This document shows, one piece after another, positions 12,374 to 23,900 of a stretch of DNA of 64,000 bases. Below the pieces are notes generated by a model, which made no database searches, was not told the DNA's origin, and was given only the letters and a program-made list of their open reading frames with translations. The DNA is taken from assembly GCA_905331475.1 (NCBI GenBank), contig CAJNYU010000179.1:124001-188000 (forward strand), written 5' to 3'. Numbering within the stretch: position 1 is the stretch's first letter; each line of letters starts with the position of its first letter. This DNA is from Rotaria socialis. Its lineage: Eukaryota > Rotifera > Eurotatoria > Philodinida > Philodinidae. The position numbers were made by a program, and so were the translations under genes.

Positions 12374-12473
12374 NNNNNNNNNNNNNNNNNNNNNNNNNNN
12401 NNNNNNNNNNNNNNNNNNNNNNNNNNNNNNNNNNNNNNNNNNNNNNNNNNNNNNNNNNNNNNNNNNNNNNNNN
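12374..12473. other. Assembly gap (100 N)
   Basis: A run of exactly 100 N, the conventional size for a gap of unknown length. The true sequence and distance here are not known. Frames translated through it are artefacts. Confidence 0.98.
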
Positions 12474-12525
12474 ATCGTATTTTGAATTTTTTAAGGTAAC
12501 ATTTTTTTTCGAAAAGTTCTAATTA
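12474..12525 (+). repeat. Perfect 52 bp inverted repeat, arm 1
   Basis: Starts at the first base after the N gap and is an exact reverse complement of 12912-12963, including the homopolymer lengths. The spacer is 386 bases. Confidence 0.9.
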
Positions 12526-12911
12526 AAATAGCCCTGGAACTAACTTTGTAAAGCATGAAAAGAGCTTTTCAATGGTAAAAAAAGTGTTTTCCTAGCTTTC
12601 ATTATTCAAAGAAAAAATTTAAAAAACGAACGTAGCACTGTGACATTTTTTGTAACGCTGTGACACCTTTTTTTGTCGATCAATTTCGGGTCACTTAACT
12701 TACTCAGACCTATTTGATTTTTATAGCGTCTGGTCTTTTCTGTACCTATAACCACTGTACAAAAATTCAAGTTCTTATGATGAAGCAGAAGCTCGTTACT
12801 AGTATGGGAAGTTGAAAACTCAACAACAATGTAAAAGTGGCCTCAGGTGGTGAAAGTTAAACATAAACAGCTGATTTTGTAGAGAATACAATTCTGCATC
12901 GAATGGTGTAA

Positions 12912-12963
12912 TAATTAGAACTTTTCGAAAAAAAATGTTACCTTAAAAAATTCAAAATACGAT
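12912..12963 (-). repeat. Perfect 52 bp inverted repeat, arm 2
   Basis: Exact reverse complement of 12474-12525. The two arms may be ends of an element whose left edge is lost in the gap, or a duplicated contig end. Confidence 0.9.
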
Positions 12964-13810
12964 TTTTAAAAAGTAAAAAAACGTGATTTTGGTTGCAAAA
13001 AAGTGATTTAAAAAAAATAAAAATGATAAATTCGTAATCAGCGCAAAAAAACTACATCGAAGGATGTGCCGAGATCAGCCCATATCGAAAAATGTTTTTT
13101 CGAAAACTTCCGCAGCGAAAGTAACAATTACGTGGACAAGCCGTAAAGTCGCATTAAGCAATCTAATTGATGAATTAAGAGTTAAATCGCCTCTAAGAGA
13201 TTACACCGCTCTAAATGCACCAATCGCATGGCTTAATTCAACTATAATTTTAATTTACTTCTCAGTGTGATTGGGGCCTAAATATACATGGCTCAAGAAA
13301 AAAAATGAGGAAACATCGGATTCGCATCCGACTATTACGTGTACTGCAAAAACTGAGTCGATTTATATGTTTTGAATAATTCTGAAAAAAGAAAAGCTTT
13401 GAAAAAAAACCCTGTACATCTCAGGGATGGTTTGGTCAATAATGACAATCTTTTCGATAAATCAGCCATTTCTGCACAGGTCCTTCTCATCTTCGAACTC
13501 GACTGAGATATTGATAAGATCATTCTGTATACAAAATTTCAAGACAATTGAATGAGGCTTTCAAGAGTTATCGTGTTAACGGTCGGATACACTGACCGAA
13601 TCTAGTGTACTCACTTTTTGAGTACACAAAAAGAAGGAAAGGCAGATGAAACGTTCATTGTAAGTGGACATTTCTTATAGCAATCAAAGTGCACTTGGCC
13701 ATGATAATGATATGAACAGAACAAAACAAGGATGACCGTTAAATAAACACGACTGACCAAAGGAAAGAAAGAGAAACAGCGGACGTCCTTTTTCATTCGT
13801 CATATCTTAT
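12964..13810. other. Gene-free stretch
   Basis: No supportable coding frame. The 60-70 residue frames at 13064-13270, 13335-13523 and 13611-13796 lack domains and splice context. Confidence 0.45.
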
Positions 13811-14214
13811 ACTAGGCAACTGCCTTCCCCCAGGTGAATGAATCCGACAACGGATCTTATCGAATCCTATGGGATTCGACTTTTCGACAGAATCCGATAG
13901 GGTTCCTGGATACGGACCTATTATCGGTTCTGACGGAAAAAATCATTTTCTTATCCACGATCAAATAAGCATTTTGAGCCGTCAGAGTGCAAGAATGATT
14001 CGTTAGAGTTGGATTCCGTTAAAATTCAACATCGGATCCGATTGGACCCAATACCAAAGATCCGACTGTATGTTTCTGTCCAGGAATCCCACAAGATTTC
14101 GTCGATTTTATTAAAACACATATGGTATTCGGTATATTCACTGTCTGACCCTTGTTGGAATCCGACAGGATCCTACTGTCGGAATCATTCTCCTGGGCCG
14201 ACCGTAACTCTGTA
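13811..14214. mobile_element. Foldback/MITE-like element, about 400 bp
   Basis: The left end (about 13811-13867) and the right end (about 14154-14214) are imperfect inverted repeats. The shared core is CCCAGG, one variable base, GAATGA, one variable base, TCCGAC. The interior is full of repeated ATCCGAC/GGATTCGA motifs on both strands and has no coding frame. The right arm shares TCTCCTGGGCCG with a site near 9819. The structure suggests a small non-autonomous DNA element. Target duplications were not identified. Confidence 0.55.
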
Positions 14215-14254
14215 GAACAAAGAAAATTATTTTGAATAACCGAATAAAACTGAA

Positions 14255-14450
14255 AAAAAAGTGAATCGATTCGATTCGACCTCTTTTCTAGAAGTATCAT
14301 TCAATTTGATTCGACTTTTTTTTCAATTCTTTTTATTCATTCGATGCGATTCGGGAATTTCGAAGTTCCATTCGAAGTCGGTTCGATTCGTCCCAGACAA
14401 ATCGAATCGAATCGAATTATTCGGCAATTCAATTCGATTTTGGTGTCTGG
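14255..14450. repeat. Degenerate TTCGATTCG repeat tract
   Basis: About 200 bases are dominated by overlapping ATTCGATTCGA-type words on both strands. It lies just beyond the foldback element and may be part of a nested repeat. Confidence 0.6.
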
Positions 14451-16193
14451 TCTGAAACAAGACATATGTTATCTTAAAATATTTTGCTTTAATCTAATTA
14501 GGTTTTTGTAAAAAAAATGGTACAATAGTTAAATTCATTGAGCACCAAAAAACGTGCAAGAGTTGCTTTTCAACTTCAGTTGAGTGAACCCCGTCTAGAT
14601 GTGATCACCACCACCATCATCATCATCATCAGAACTATGTTTGTATGAAAAGCAGGAAATGAAATAAATGGAGATTGTGAGTTTTTCTAGTTAATATGTG
14701 AATAGCTTTAGCAATTTTTATTTTATAGAAAACCAAAAATATTTAGTTGAACTAGCGTATCTCATAAAATTGAACGAATAACAATGAAGTCTATCGTTTG
14801 CTGATTTCCATAGCTGTAAGGTTTTGATCTTATCTCCATATTTACACAATGTAAGCATTCAAGTTAAAAGCATGTGCTATTTCCCTATATCAGAGTAGCC
14901 ATCGCGAATCTTACAACAGTTCAAATATAGTTAACTTAATAAAAGCGAATGACGCAATGGTTTGTTCATTCAAAATTGAAGAGCATGTCGGATTTACTGA
15001 TGGATTTTTACAACTGAAGATAATCTATAAATATATTTGGTAATCTAAATGATGGTTGTCTCTATGTTTATGAACTTTGATTATTATGTTATCGTATGTG
15101 CGAGCCGTATCTCTTACTAACTGTTCAGTGTAAAACAAATATGCGTTAGCGTCGTCATTTTATTGGAGATTTCAGTAAGGGATTTCTAATGTTTTTCGAC
15201 TTCAGAATTAATGCACTCTTGCTGTCATACATTAATTGTGGAAACAGTAGTTTCACTCAAATACGATCAGTCTTTTCAAATAAAAACTCTTATGATTTCA
15301 ATACTGAATCTTAAAATTTGAAATAATGTAAAGTACTGACTGGTTAGATTCTCTATAATACAAGATCCATTTCTATATCAACGATGAAAAATACAGATAA
15401 GAAGAATTCGCTAGGTTCTTTGCTTTTTTTATTGCTTTTTTTAATGAGCATATTTTAAATGTCTATGCATGAGTGTTTCGGCTCTTTCTAGTAACCAAAG
15501 GCGATCTCTACTTGAATCATATAAACTGTAATTAGCTAACTCAATTATATGACATGAGCAAATTAATAGTTATAGTGCTCAGGCTGAGTTTGTTCTTTTC
15601 GTTTCATGAACAATCAAAAATATAATTCTTTTTATAATTGAACAAAGATGAATTGTCTCTTATGAAGAACAATTTATTCGAAAATATCCAGGCCAGTCGA
15701 AAGAAAAAATTGTATAGAATATATACAAATCTAGGGAGAACTCGGATTTATTTTATTAAGAGTTGTTGAGTTCAAAAGTTTCGAGTTTTTCTCAATAGAC
15801 TGATTAAAATAGAATAGACATTTTTCTATAAGATGTAGATTTTAAGTAATGCACTAATACAAAATAATAGCATTTGATAAGTATATGCTTTTCTTTCTTC
15901 AATAGTGTTTGCAATGTGAAATAATAATTAGTTGCATCTTTCAGGCTTCAGTACAATTTATGATGAAGATAGCCTTATTGCGAAATTTCCTTTCGAAATA
16001 TAACTTAAATTCTTCTCGTTATCTTTTTTCAAGTAACAAAAATACAGTTCATGCATTTTAGCAAAAAAACTGCTTAGTGTAGGAAAATAATATGATGTTC
16101 TTAAGGGCATAATACGAGATTCCACATCTTCTAAAATGTCAATTACGCTACATATTTTTCATTGTCTCTGTATTTTTTACAGCTGCTGACGAA
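14451..16193. other. Gene-free 3' flank of the giant - strand gene
   Basis: AT-rich. A CAC/CAT trinucleotide tract lies near 14607-14631. No frame, RNA or clear repeat is supported. The part next to 16194 will include the 3' UTR of the SCO-spondin-like gene. Confidence 0.45.
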
Positions 16194-17940
16194 CTAATGA
16201 AAAGATCTACAAAAATTAGCTTTAAAACACTCACTTCTAGTAGTTGAATAACCTGATGTAGTTGTTATTAGTTCTGGATGGAAACAAGCTTGGATCGATA
16301 ATGTAACCGCACTGGGTGGTTTTTGGTCATTTGTGCCAAATGTAATCAGCAATGTGGAGCCAACTGGTAATGGAATATCCGGAAAACCAGTGACAACAGT
16401 ATTACCAACGGATGAATTGAGCGTTCGAATAGTTGAACCACTTGATGCAATGATTGTAACATATAGTTGATCAACGTTAGTAATTGTTGTATTTGCAATC
16501 GATAAATATTCAATTATTGGTGTAATGAATGGAGCCAGTTCAATTGCTATTTCAGCAGTTTGTGATGTAAATGTAACACCTTCGCCATTGGGACTAATAT
16601 TTGGTGATCGTGGGAAATGAGCGCCGTTAAGTACAGGCTCTAGCAAATATTGAGGTTTATCCATACCTTCTTGCAGTGTACATATATGCGTTGTGCTAGT
16701 GTGAGTAGCTGTAAAACCTAAGAGACAGAAATCATAGATTTTAAGATGAACGCGCTCAAAATGCACCATCATAAACTTTTATTATCACGTTTACAAAGTT
16801 TTCTCTAATTTAAAGAATTATTTGTATCATGTTAAAAATAAGTCTCTGATGGAATTTTTATTATCAAATATAGTTTGCTTCAATCTACCTGTCGATCGTG
16901 GAGAACGAGCTGTAGTTGGTATATAAAACGTTGAACCCGTTTGACTCGTTTCGAATGTTGGAGTAAAGAAATCTAATAAATGATAGTAAAATTCAGCATC
17001 TTTATGAGAAAAAAGTGTATACGTGTTGTTGGTGTTATTTCAGGACCTGCTATTTCTACTGTTTCACCTTCACCTAATGAGCATATATGATTATATAGAT
17101 ATTAACGGGGTTAAGTAAAAGCAAAACAAAAATGTATACTCACTAGTTTCTGTGGCACCTGTGAAAGTGGATAATGGTATCTTCCCTAAATATTGAAATG
17201 AAAATTTTTTTTTTTTATTTAGTTTTTCTTACTACTAGTAAAACTTTCAGTGGGCATAGACTGTGGTGTACCTAAATTTGTAAAATTCTCTTTCTTTAAC
17301 TTAATTAAAAGTTTGTTTTTTTGCTAAAACCTGTCGCAGTAGTTGTTAATGCTTCACAGACATAAATTGCTAAACGTATATGATAATATAAGTTATTTCT
17401 TATTTTAGTCCTTGGTAATATTTTAATTGTTTGTGTTTCAATTAGATGAAATTTCGTTTCTGAATTTTCCTGATTCTATTTTAAAACAAAAACAATCAAT
17501 GTCAATTGAAAAAGGAAAATCTTATGTTTACTTCTACTAAGATATATTCATCTCCATTTGGTTTTGTATATGAAATGGAATACGATTGGACGTTTGAATT
17601 AGGTAGAATAACAACAGAATCAACGGTTTGTATTTTTGAAAAATATATTGTGATATATTCATTCTTATCCACATCAATACCTGCACCATTTTCTTTCGTA
17701 TTGTCTGTTACAACTTTATTATTGAACATTACTCGAACATCTTTGCCATTAATAGTATTACTAAGAATGTTTTCACTTCTACAAACATGCGGCGGTGTAG
17801 CTAGAAAATGATCGATATATTAAAGAAAGCTTCTAAGCAATTTATTTTTCTAACTTTCAGTTGGACCCCGGGCTGTGCTTGAGGCCGCTGAACCAGATGG
17901 TGCCGTTCCTGAAGTTGTCGAAAATACTGTTGAACCTAAT
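16194..17940 (-). other. C-terminal region: S/T/P mini-exons and beta domains
   Basis: Between 16889 and 17940 at least five tiny exons (for example 16889-16972, 28 codons) encode Thr/Ser/Pro-rich linkers. Around them lie a second, diverged F5/8C-like unit (about 17328-17477 and 17510-17810) and a terminal exon at 16194-16717. The terminal exon has a beta-rich segment ending VTLSIQACFHP. This resembles the IKSIQIKACT end of the 19.1-19.45 kb exon, so the same domain type probably occurs twice. Confidence 0.6.
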
Positions 17941-20900
17941 TGAAGACTAATAATTTCTATTTTTACATTTAATTTTGACGTTTACCTTCTGCACAACCCA
18001 GCAATTCAATTTGTTCCATAATTACAGTATTGCTTAGAACTCGATTGAAATTAAATCGAATACGAGTCACATCAATGAGTGGCTCAACAAAAAATATTGT
18101 ACTTATAGCTGATGCCGATGGTGCGATTCGTCTTATAGGCTAAATAAAACATTTTGTTTAGTTTTATACACACAAAAAGAGAATCTAAAAGCTACAAACA
18201 TTATGGGTATAATCAATATTCTCGGCAGTTAGCGTATCATATTGAACGTTAATTTCTGTTATTTCACCACGAATTTGAAAGCCAGTTAAAGTTTTAGTAT
18301 TATCTAGAAGCCGATAGATTATGAATGAAATAGATTGAAATTTTTACTCAAAGACAAGTACTTGGTGAAAAACGAATTTCAATCCATGGAGTTAGATCAT
18401 CGCTAGCAGCAACCCAATACTTTGCATTACCCAAACGAATTGTATCAAGAATGTTGCTCGCTTCTTTATATGACGATGCATATATATCACTTGTTGGAAT
18501 AAAACCATTTCGAAGGCCCATTTCATCCTCACATCGATGTGGTGTTGCTTAAAAATAAAAAAGGTAAAATTATATAATCAATCTTTAATATCGAACATGT
18601 CTTACTTTCTGTTGGACCTGTTGATGTAGCAGTGAATGCTAAATAACGAAAATATTGAATTTTAATTTTTACCCTTTTTCTTCAAACTAATACTCACGTG
18701 CCGTTACTGTTCCTAGAAAAAAAATATACTATTAAGTTAATGAACCTCGAAAATAAGAATAACTTAATCGTGTTTCACTTAAACATAAAATACATAATAG
18801 GCCTGGGTGTGGGATCTCAACAAATCGTAATTTAATAGTCAAGTGTTCTCAAATGGTTCAGCGCTGTACTGAATAATTTCAAATCTTTTCTTAAATTTGG
18901 TATCAGACCGAAATACTTTTTGTTTTTATTTCCTTAGGTCTAAATCAGTTTAGGTCAAATCATGGCTAATTGAAATTCTTGCTGATGAAGATACTTTGTT
19001 ATGTGTTACTCCGAGAATCTCAGATTTCGATTATAAGAATAAGTCCATATTTGGTTTTTCATCATTAAAAAAATGTTACCTGTACAAGCTTTAATTTGTA
19101 TTGATTTAATATCAGTTGTTACACTTGTGATAATGGTAAGTGAGACTACTTTAGTGAGCTGTGTTGATGGTGGAACAACATGGATTACATACTGTACATT
19201 TGTATCAGTTGATGATGGTTCTATAACACCATTTATGGATGGATGTTCATCATCAGTACGAGCAGCGAAGTATCGTAATCTGTGTGTTGCACTTAGATTT
19301 ATTTCCATGACTTCATACACTGATGTAAAGTAAATAGTCATATAAACCTCTTTTGTTCCTATGACAGTTAGAGGATGTGTCGGTGATATTTCACGAGTTG
19401 CTGTCAACTCTGGTATTTGTGGAGATGAAACGGTTAATATCAATGGAGAATTCAATGAAAATGCTTGATAGGCTGCTGATGCATTGGTACAAACTTGAAA
19501 TAGAAAATTAGCAAAAATAAATAAATAATAATTAATTGAAAAAAGTCAAACCTTCCGAAACGGTTGTTGCGCCAGAAACTTCTGACGTTACGTGGGATGT
19601 TTTCTTCGTTGTTGTATAATTACAATGATCTTTGCCTTCATCAGTTTTATCAACACAATCAGGATAACCATCGCAAACATGTGTATGATTCAAACATTTA
19701 CCAATTGGATTAACAGAATTTACATCGCATATAAATTCTGTACACGGTGGTGGAGTTGCTACATAATTTAACGAAAACAAAAATCGAAAAATCATTTTTT
19801 AGTGTACTTATTGATTATCTTACGCATAATACAATCTTCTTCATCCGAACATGTTTCAACACAATCACATTTTCTATTACAAAGTTGTTTCGGTGTAATA
19901 CAGGCATCTGATCCCTTACATTTCAACGTGCACGGAGCTAAATAAAATAATTATTCATGCGCATCAATTAGAATTTAATAGAAACTTACTGCAATCCGCT
20001 TCATCAAGACAACCTTGTTTACAGTCACAAATACCATTACAGAATTTTTCTGGTGCCAAACATAGTCCACAAATATTCTGGTCGGGCGGTGAACATACCA
20101 TACCAGTTGTTGGATGTGGTGGTAACACTATTGAAATGAATCAAAAAAAAATTTCAGTTCATGATCAAAATTGAAAAGAACAACAAGTCTTCAGGATATT
20201 TCAAAAGTTAAATAGATATCCCAAAAATATGTTACTCGGAAAGACTGTCTGACGACGAATGTTTGTTCATACTTGTAGTTTGAAGACATGCAGCAAAGCC
20301 AGGAAATAAAATCGGAATTTCATCTGTTCCATCATCACAGAACTTTTCTCCATCACAAAGTTCATCTACTGGAATACATCGTTCAACATTCAACGCAAGA
20401 CATAGACCAGTATCACAAAATGGTGTTGTATACACGGCAGTTGAAAACACTAGAACAATTAAAAAAAAAAACTTCAAAAAACCTTCTATCAAATACAAAA
20501 TCACATACTTGGAGTAACTTCTGTTGACCATTGACTTGGAGTTGATGTAGCTACCGTTGTCACATCTTTACAGATGAAAATTCAATATGTTATACACAAA
20601 TAGAATAAAAAAATCTTTTTTTTTTGTTACTTACTGCAATTCAATTGTGATTCATCATCGCCTTTGGGGCAATTCATTTTTCCATCGCAAAGGTTTGTTG
20701 CATTAATACATAAACCGCCTGTGCATGTATATTCACCTTGATTGCATTTACATGGGTTTTCATCTGAACCATCTTTACATTGTTTTGTACCATCACATAC
20801 TTGATTTACCGGAATACATTCGCATACATTTTTGCATGCAAATAAATTCTGACTACATGTACACGTACAATTAACTTCGTCACTTCCATCGCCGCAATCA

Positions 20901-23900
20901 TCATGACCATCACATAGTTGAGATACAGATAAACATTTACCACCTGGCATATTTTTACATAGAGTTTCTCGGCCACTATCTGTATCGCATTTCGTACCAT
21001 TACAATGACGTTCATCGGAACGATCTTGACCGTCAGTTGAACAATCAACGGCACCATCGCATACCCAAGATAGAGGTATACAACGTTTATTGGCACATTC
21101 AAATTCGGTGCACAAAACAGGATAGTTGCAATTTAATTCATCAGACCCATCACGACATTGTGGTAAACCATCACAACGATACGATGGATTTATACATTGA
21201 CCAGTTGAACAGATAAAATCGTCATGTGTACAATCTAGTACATGATATCAATCAATAAATCAATTAAAGGGCAAGAGAGAAACTACATACTGCACTGAAG
21301 TTCATCGGAACCATCTTCACAATCTGGTGTTTTATCACAAACCCATTCGAGAGGAATACAAGTTGATGTTGCATTACAAGTAAATTCACGTTGAGAACAT
21401 TTCGGTACACAATTGTCTAATTGTTCACAATGGAATGTACCATTCATACATTCACTAATAGGACGAAACGTTTTTATGTTGACATAAAAACATATGGTCA
21501 AAACACTTACCATTGTTCACAATTACGAATAATCTTCGATCCAACAGGATAAGCCAAGTTTTGATCAATACATGGACATTCTTCTGGTATAACACATGCG
21601 CCAGTTTCATCCATAACTTCACCTTCTGGACAGAAGCAACCTTCTTGACAACCAGAATCGACACAATTATAATTGTCAGTTGAATAAATATCTCGGCATG
21701 TTGGCTGACAAATTGGTCCACATGGCATATAAATTTTTCCAAATTCACATTGCAGTGCTACATATAATTATATGTATGTTAGTATCTTCAGTAAGCTTAT
21801 TCAAATAACTTACCACACTTTTCTTGTGTACGCCATTTAACAGGAACATCAACTGCTTGACATTTTTCAGCAAATGCCGAAAGTGATGTACATAAACACT
21901 CGCAATCACCACCAGTATCACAACTAAAATGAAAAATTGTATTAATAATATATGAGAACAAAGCTACGATTTCTTTTAAACATACTGGCAAGCATCATAA
22001 AGACATTCAACATAAAATGATCGCACAACAGTTTCATCAAGTTTTTTAATACAAGATAAAAATGGGTTTGTTTCGGATTTATCAAGGATCTCGAAAAAGA
22101 CAATAGACGATTATAAAAAAAAACGAAAATATCACTATATACGTATTTACCGGATAACATTCTTTTTCAGCCCATTCTCTACGCGCTTCAAAATTAGCAC
22201 AAGGTGCTGATGAGTCCATTGTTGGTGAAGGTCCAGTTACACATGTCTGTTCAACTTTCCAAGAATCAGCCATTTCTCCAATCGTACCCGGCACACCATT
22301 AGCCGTACTATAAATATTAAATGTTCCATCAGGCTATTTTTTTCTTTTGTAAAAGAAATTCTTACTTTAAATCATTACTTGAATCACCATTGAAATCACC
22401 ACATAAACCAGCCATTTGACCTTTTAAATGAGCATGTATAGTTACATAAATACGTGTTTTTTCATCCCATCTAATCGTAAAATCTGAGCTGTTAACAAAA
22501 ACAAATAAGCCTGATTTCATTAAGGCAACATCACCAAATACACGTCTGCCTAATGTTAAATCTTTGATTTCGACATCATTCACAAGTGGTTCACGACCAC
22601 GCGTCAATGATACTGTTACACTATTATATTTAATTACAATATTTTTTGCGCATGTTACACCTGATGTGCCGCACTGAACATTTTCAGTAATAACACGAAA
22701 GGCTCGATCTTTTGTTTGCGTTAAAATATATTTGCAATTGCCTTGATATGAATAACGAAGACCATCAAATGTTGAATAATGTGGATCACCCGTTCCTGAA
22801 CATGTTGCGTCACATCGACGTTCAACACACGACCATGTTGCACCTGAACAGTGGCATTCACTACAACCTCGTCGAATAATTTCATTAGACCCATATAAAT
22901 GACCAGCATATCGACACGGACAAGTAGTAGCAACAACACACGTTTTTAGCTTAAAAGAGAAATCATAAAACATTATTTAGATAATCATGCGTAGTCGTAT
23001 TAGTCCGAACATGAACTATGAATTTATTGTTCTATAAAAAATGACTTACATCTTGACTAAGAACTTGTCCAGCAGGACAAGTACAACCTTCAAATGTAAT
23101 TCCACAATCTTTCCATGTGTTCATATTGTCACATGTTTTAGGACACGACGAAGCATTTACTGCATAAACTTGATTTGCCGGACAGCCTACTTGTTTTTCG
23201 CAGACTTGAGATCCACAACTCCATGCTCCATCATTACATGTACTAAAAGCAAATAGTCAAATAAAAACAAAAGGAACTAAAAACAAATGCATCATACCAA
23301 TCGCCACATGATCTCTTTGCGACTCCACTGGATTTAATATAACTATTACTTTCGGAATCATAACATGAACATTGACTTTTCGGTACACATTGGGGTTGAC
23401 TTTGAACCGATACATCTAAATATGTTTGGCTCGGACACGAACAACCAGCAATACATTCTCGTTCTGAGCATGTCTGCCCTGATATTGTCAATTGATGACA
23501 TGTTTGTGAACATTTCGGTGCACAATCACTGTAAGCAGCTCCACCTAAACATTGCCCATATTGAGCATCGCGACATGCACTTTGAATTCTTGCATCGTTG
23601 AACCAATTAGTTGTGACATTAGCTAATTGACATTCGCGAGCATAAGCAGCAACTGCTGCACAAAAATAGATATTTTGAAAATGTGCGTTAGTATTTGAGC
23701 ATAGATCAAATTCGCAATTAGCAACAAATTGAGAGGGATTCACTGTCGATGCACACGAAGCAAATAAGTCGGATCTTATTAGTTCACATTTATCTTGCGC
23801 TGGTTTCTCATTCTAAAAGATTTCCAAACGAAATTGTCGGTTTTTGTTTTGTTTTATGTATATTTATGATACTTACAGCAATATGTTGTTGGCATGGATG

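Noticed and set aside
12234..12522. Two reading frames across the 100-N gap
   Set aside because: They are open only because N codons cannot encode a stop.
14376..14400. GGTTCGATTCG, which resembles a tRNA B box
   Set aside because: It lies in a TTCGATTCG repeat tract, with no A box or cloverleaf around it.
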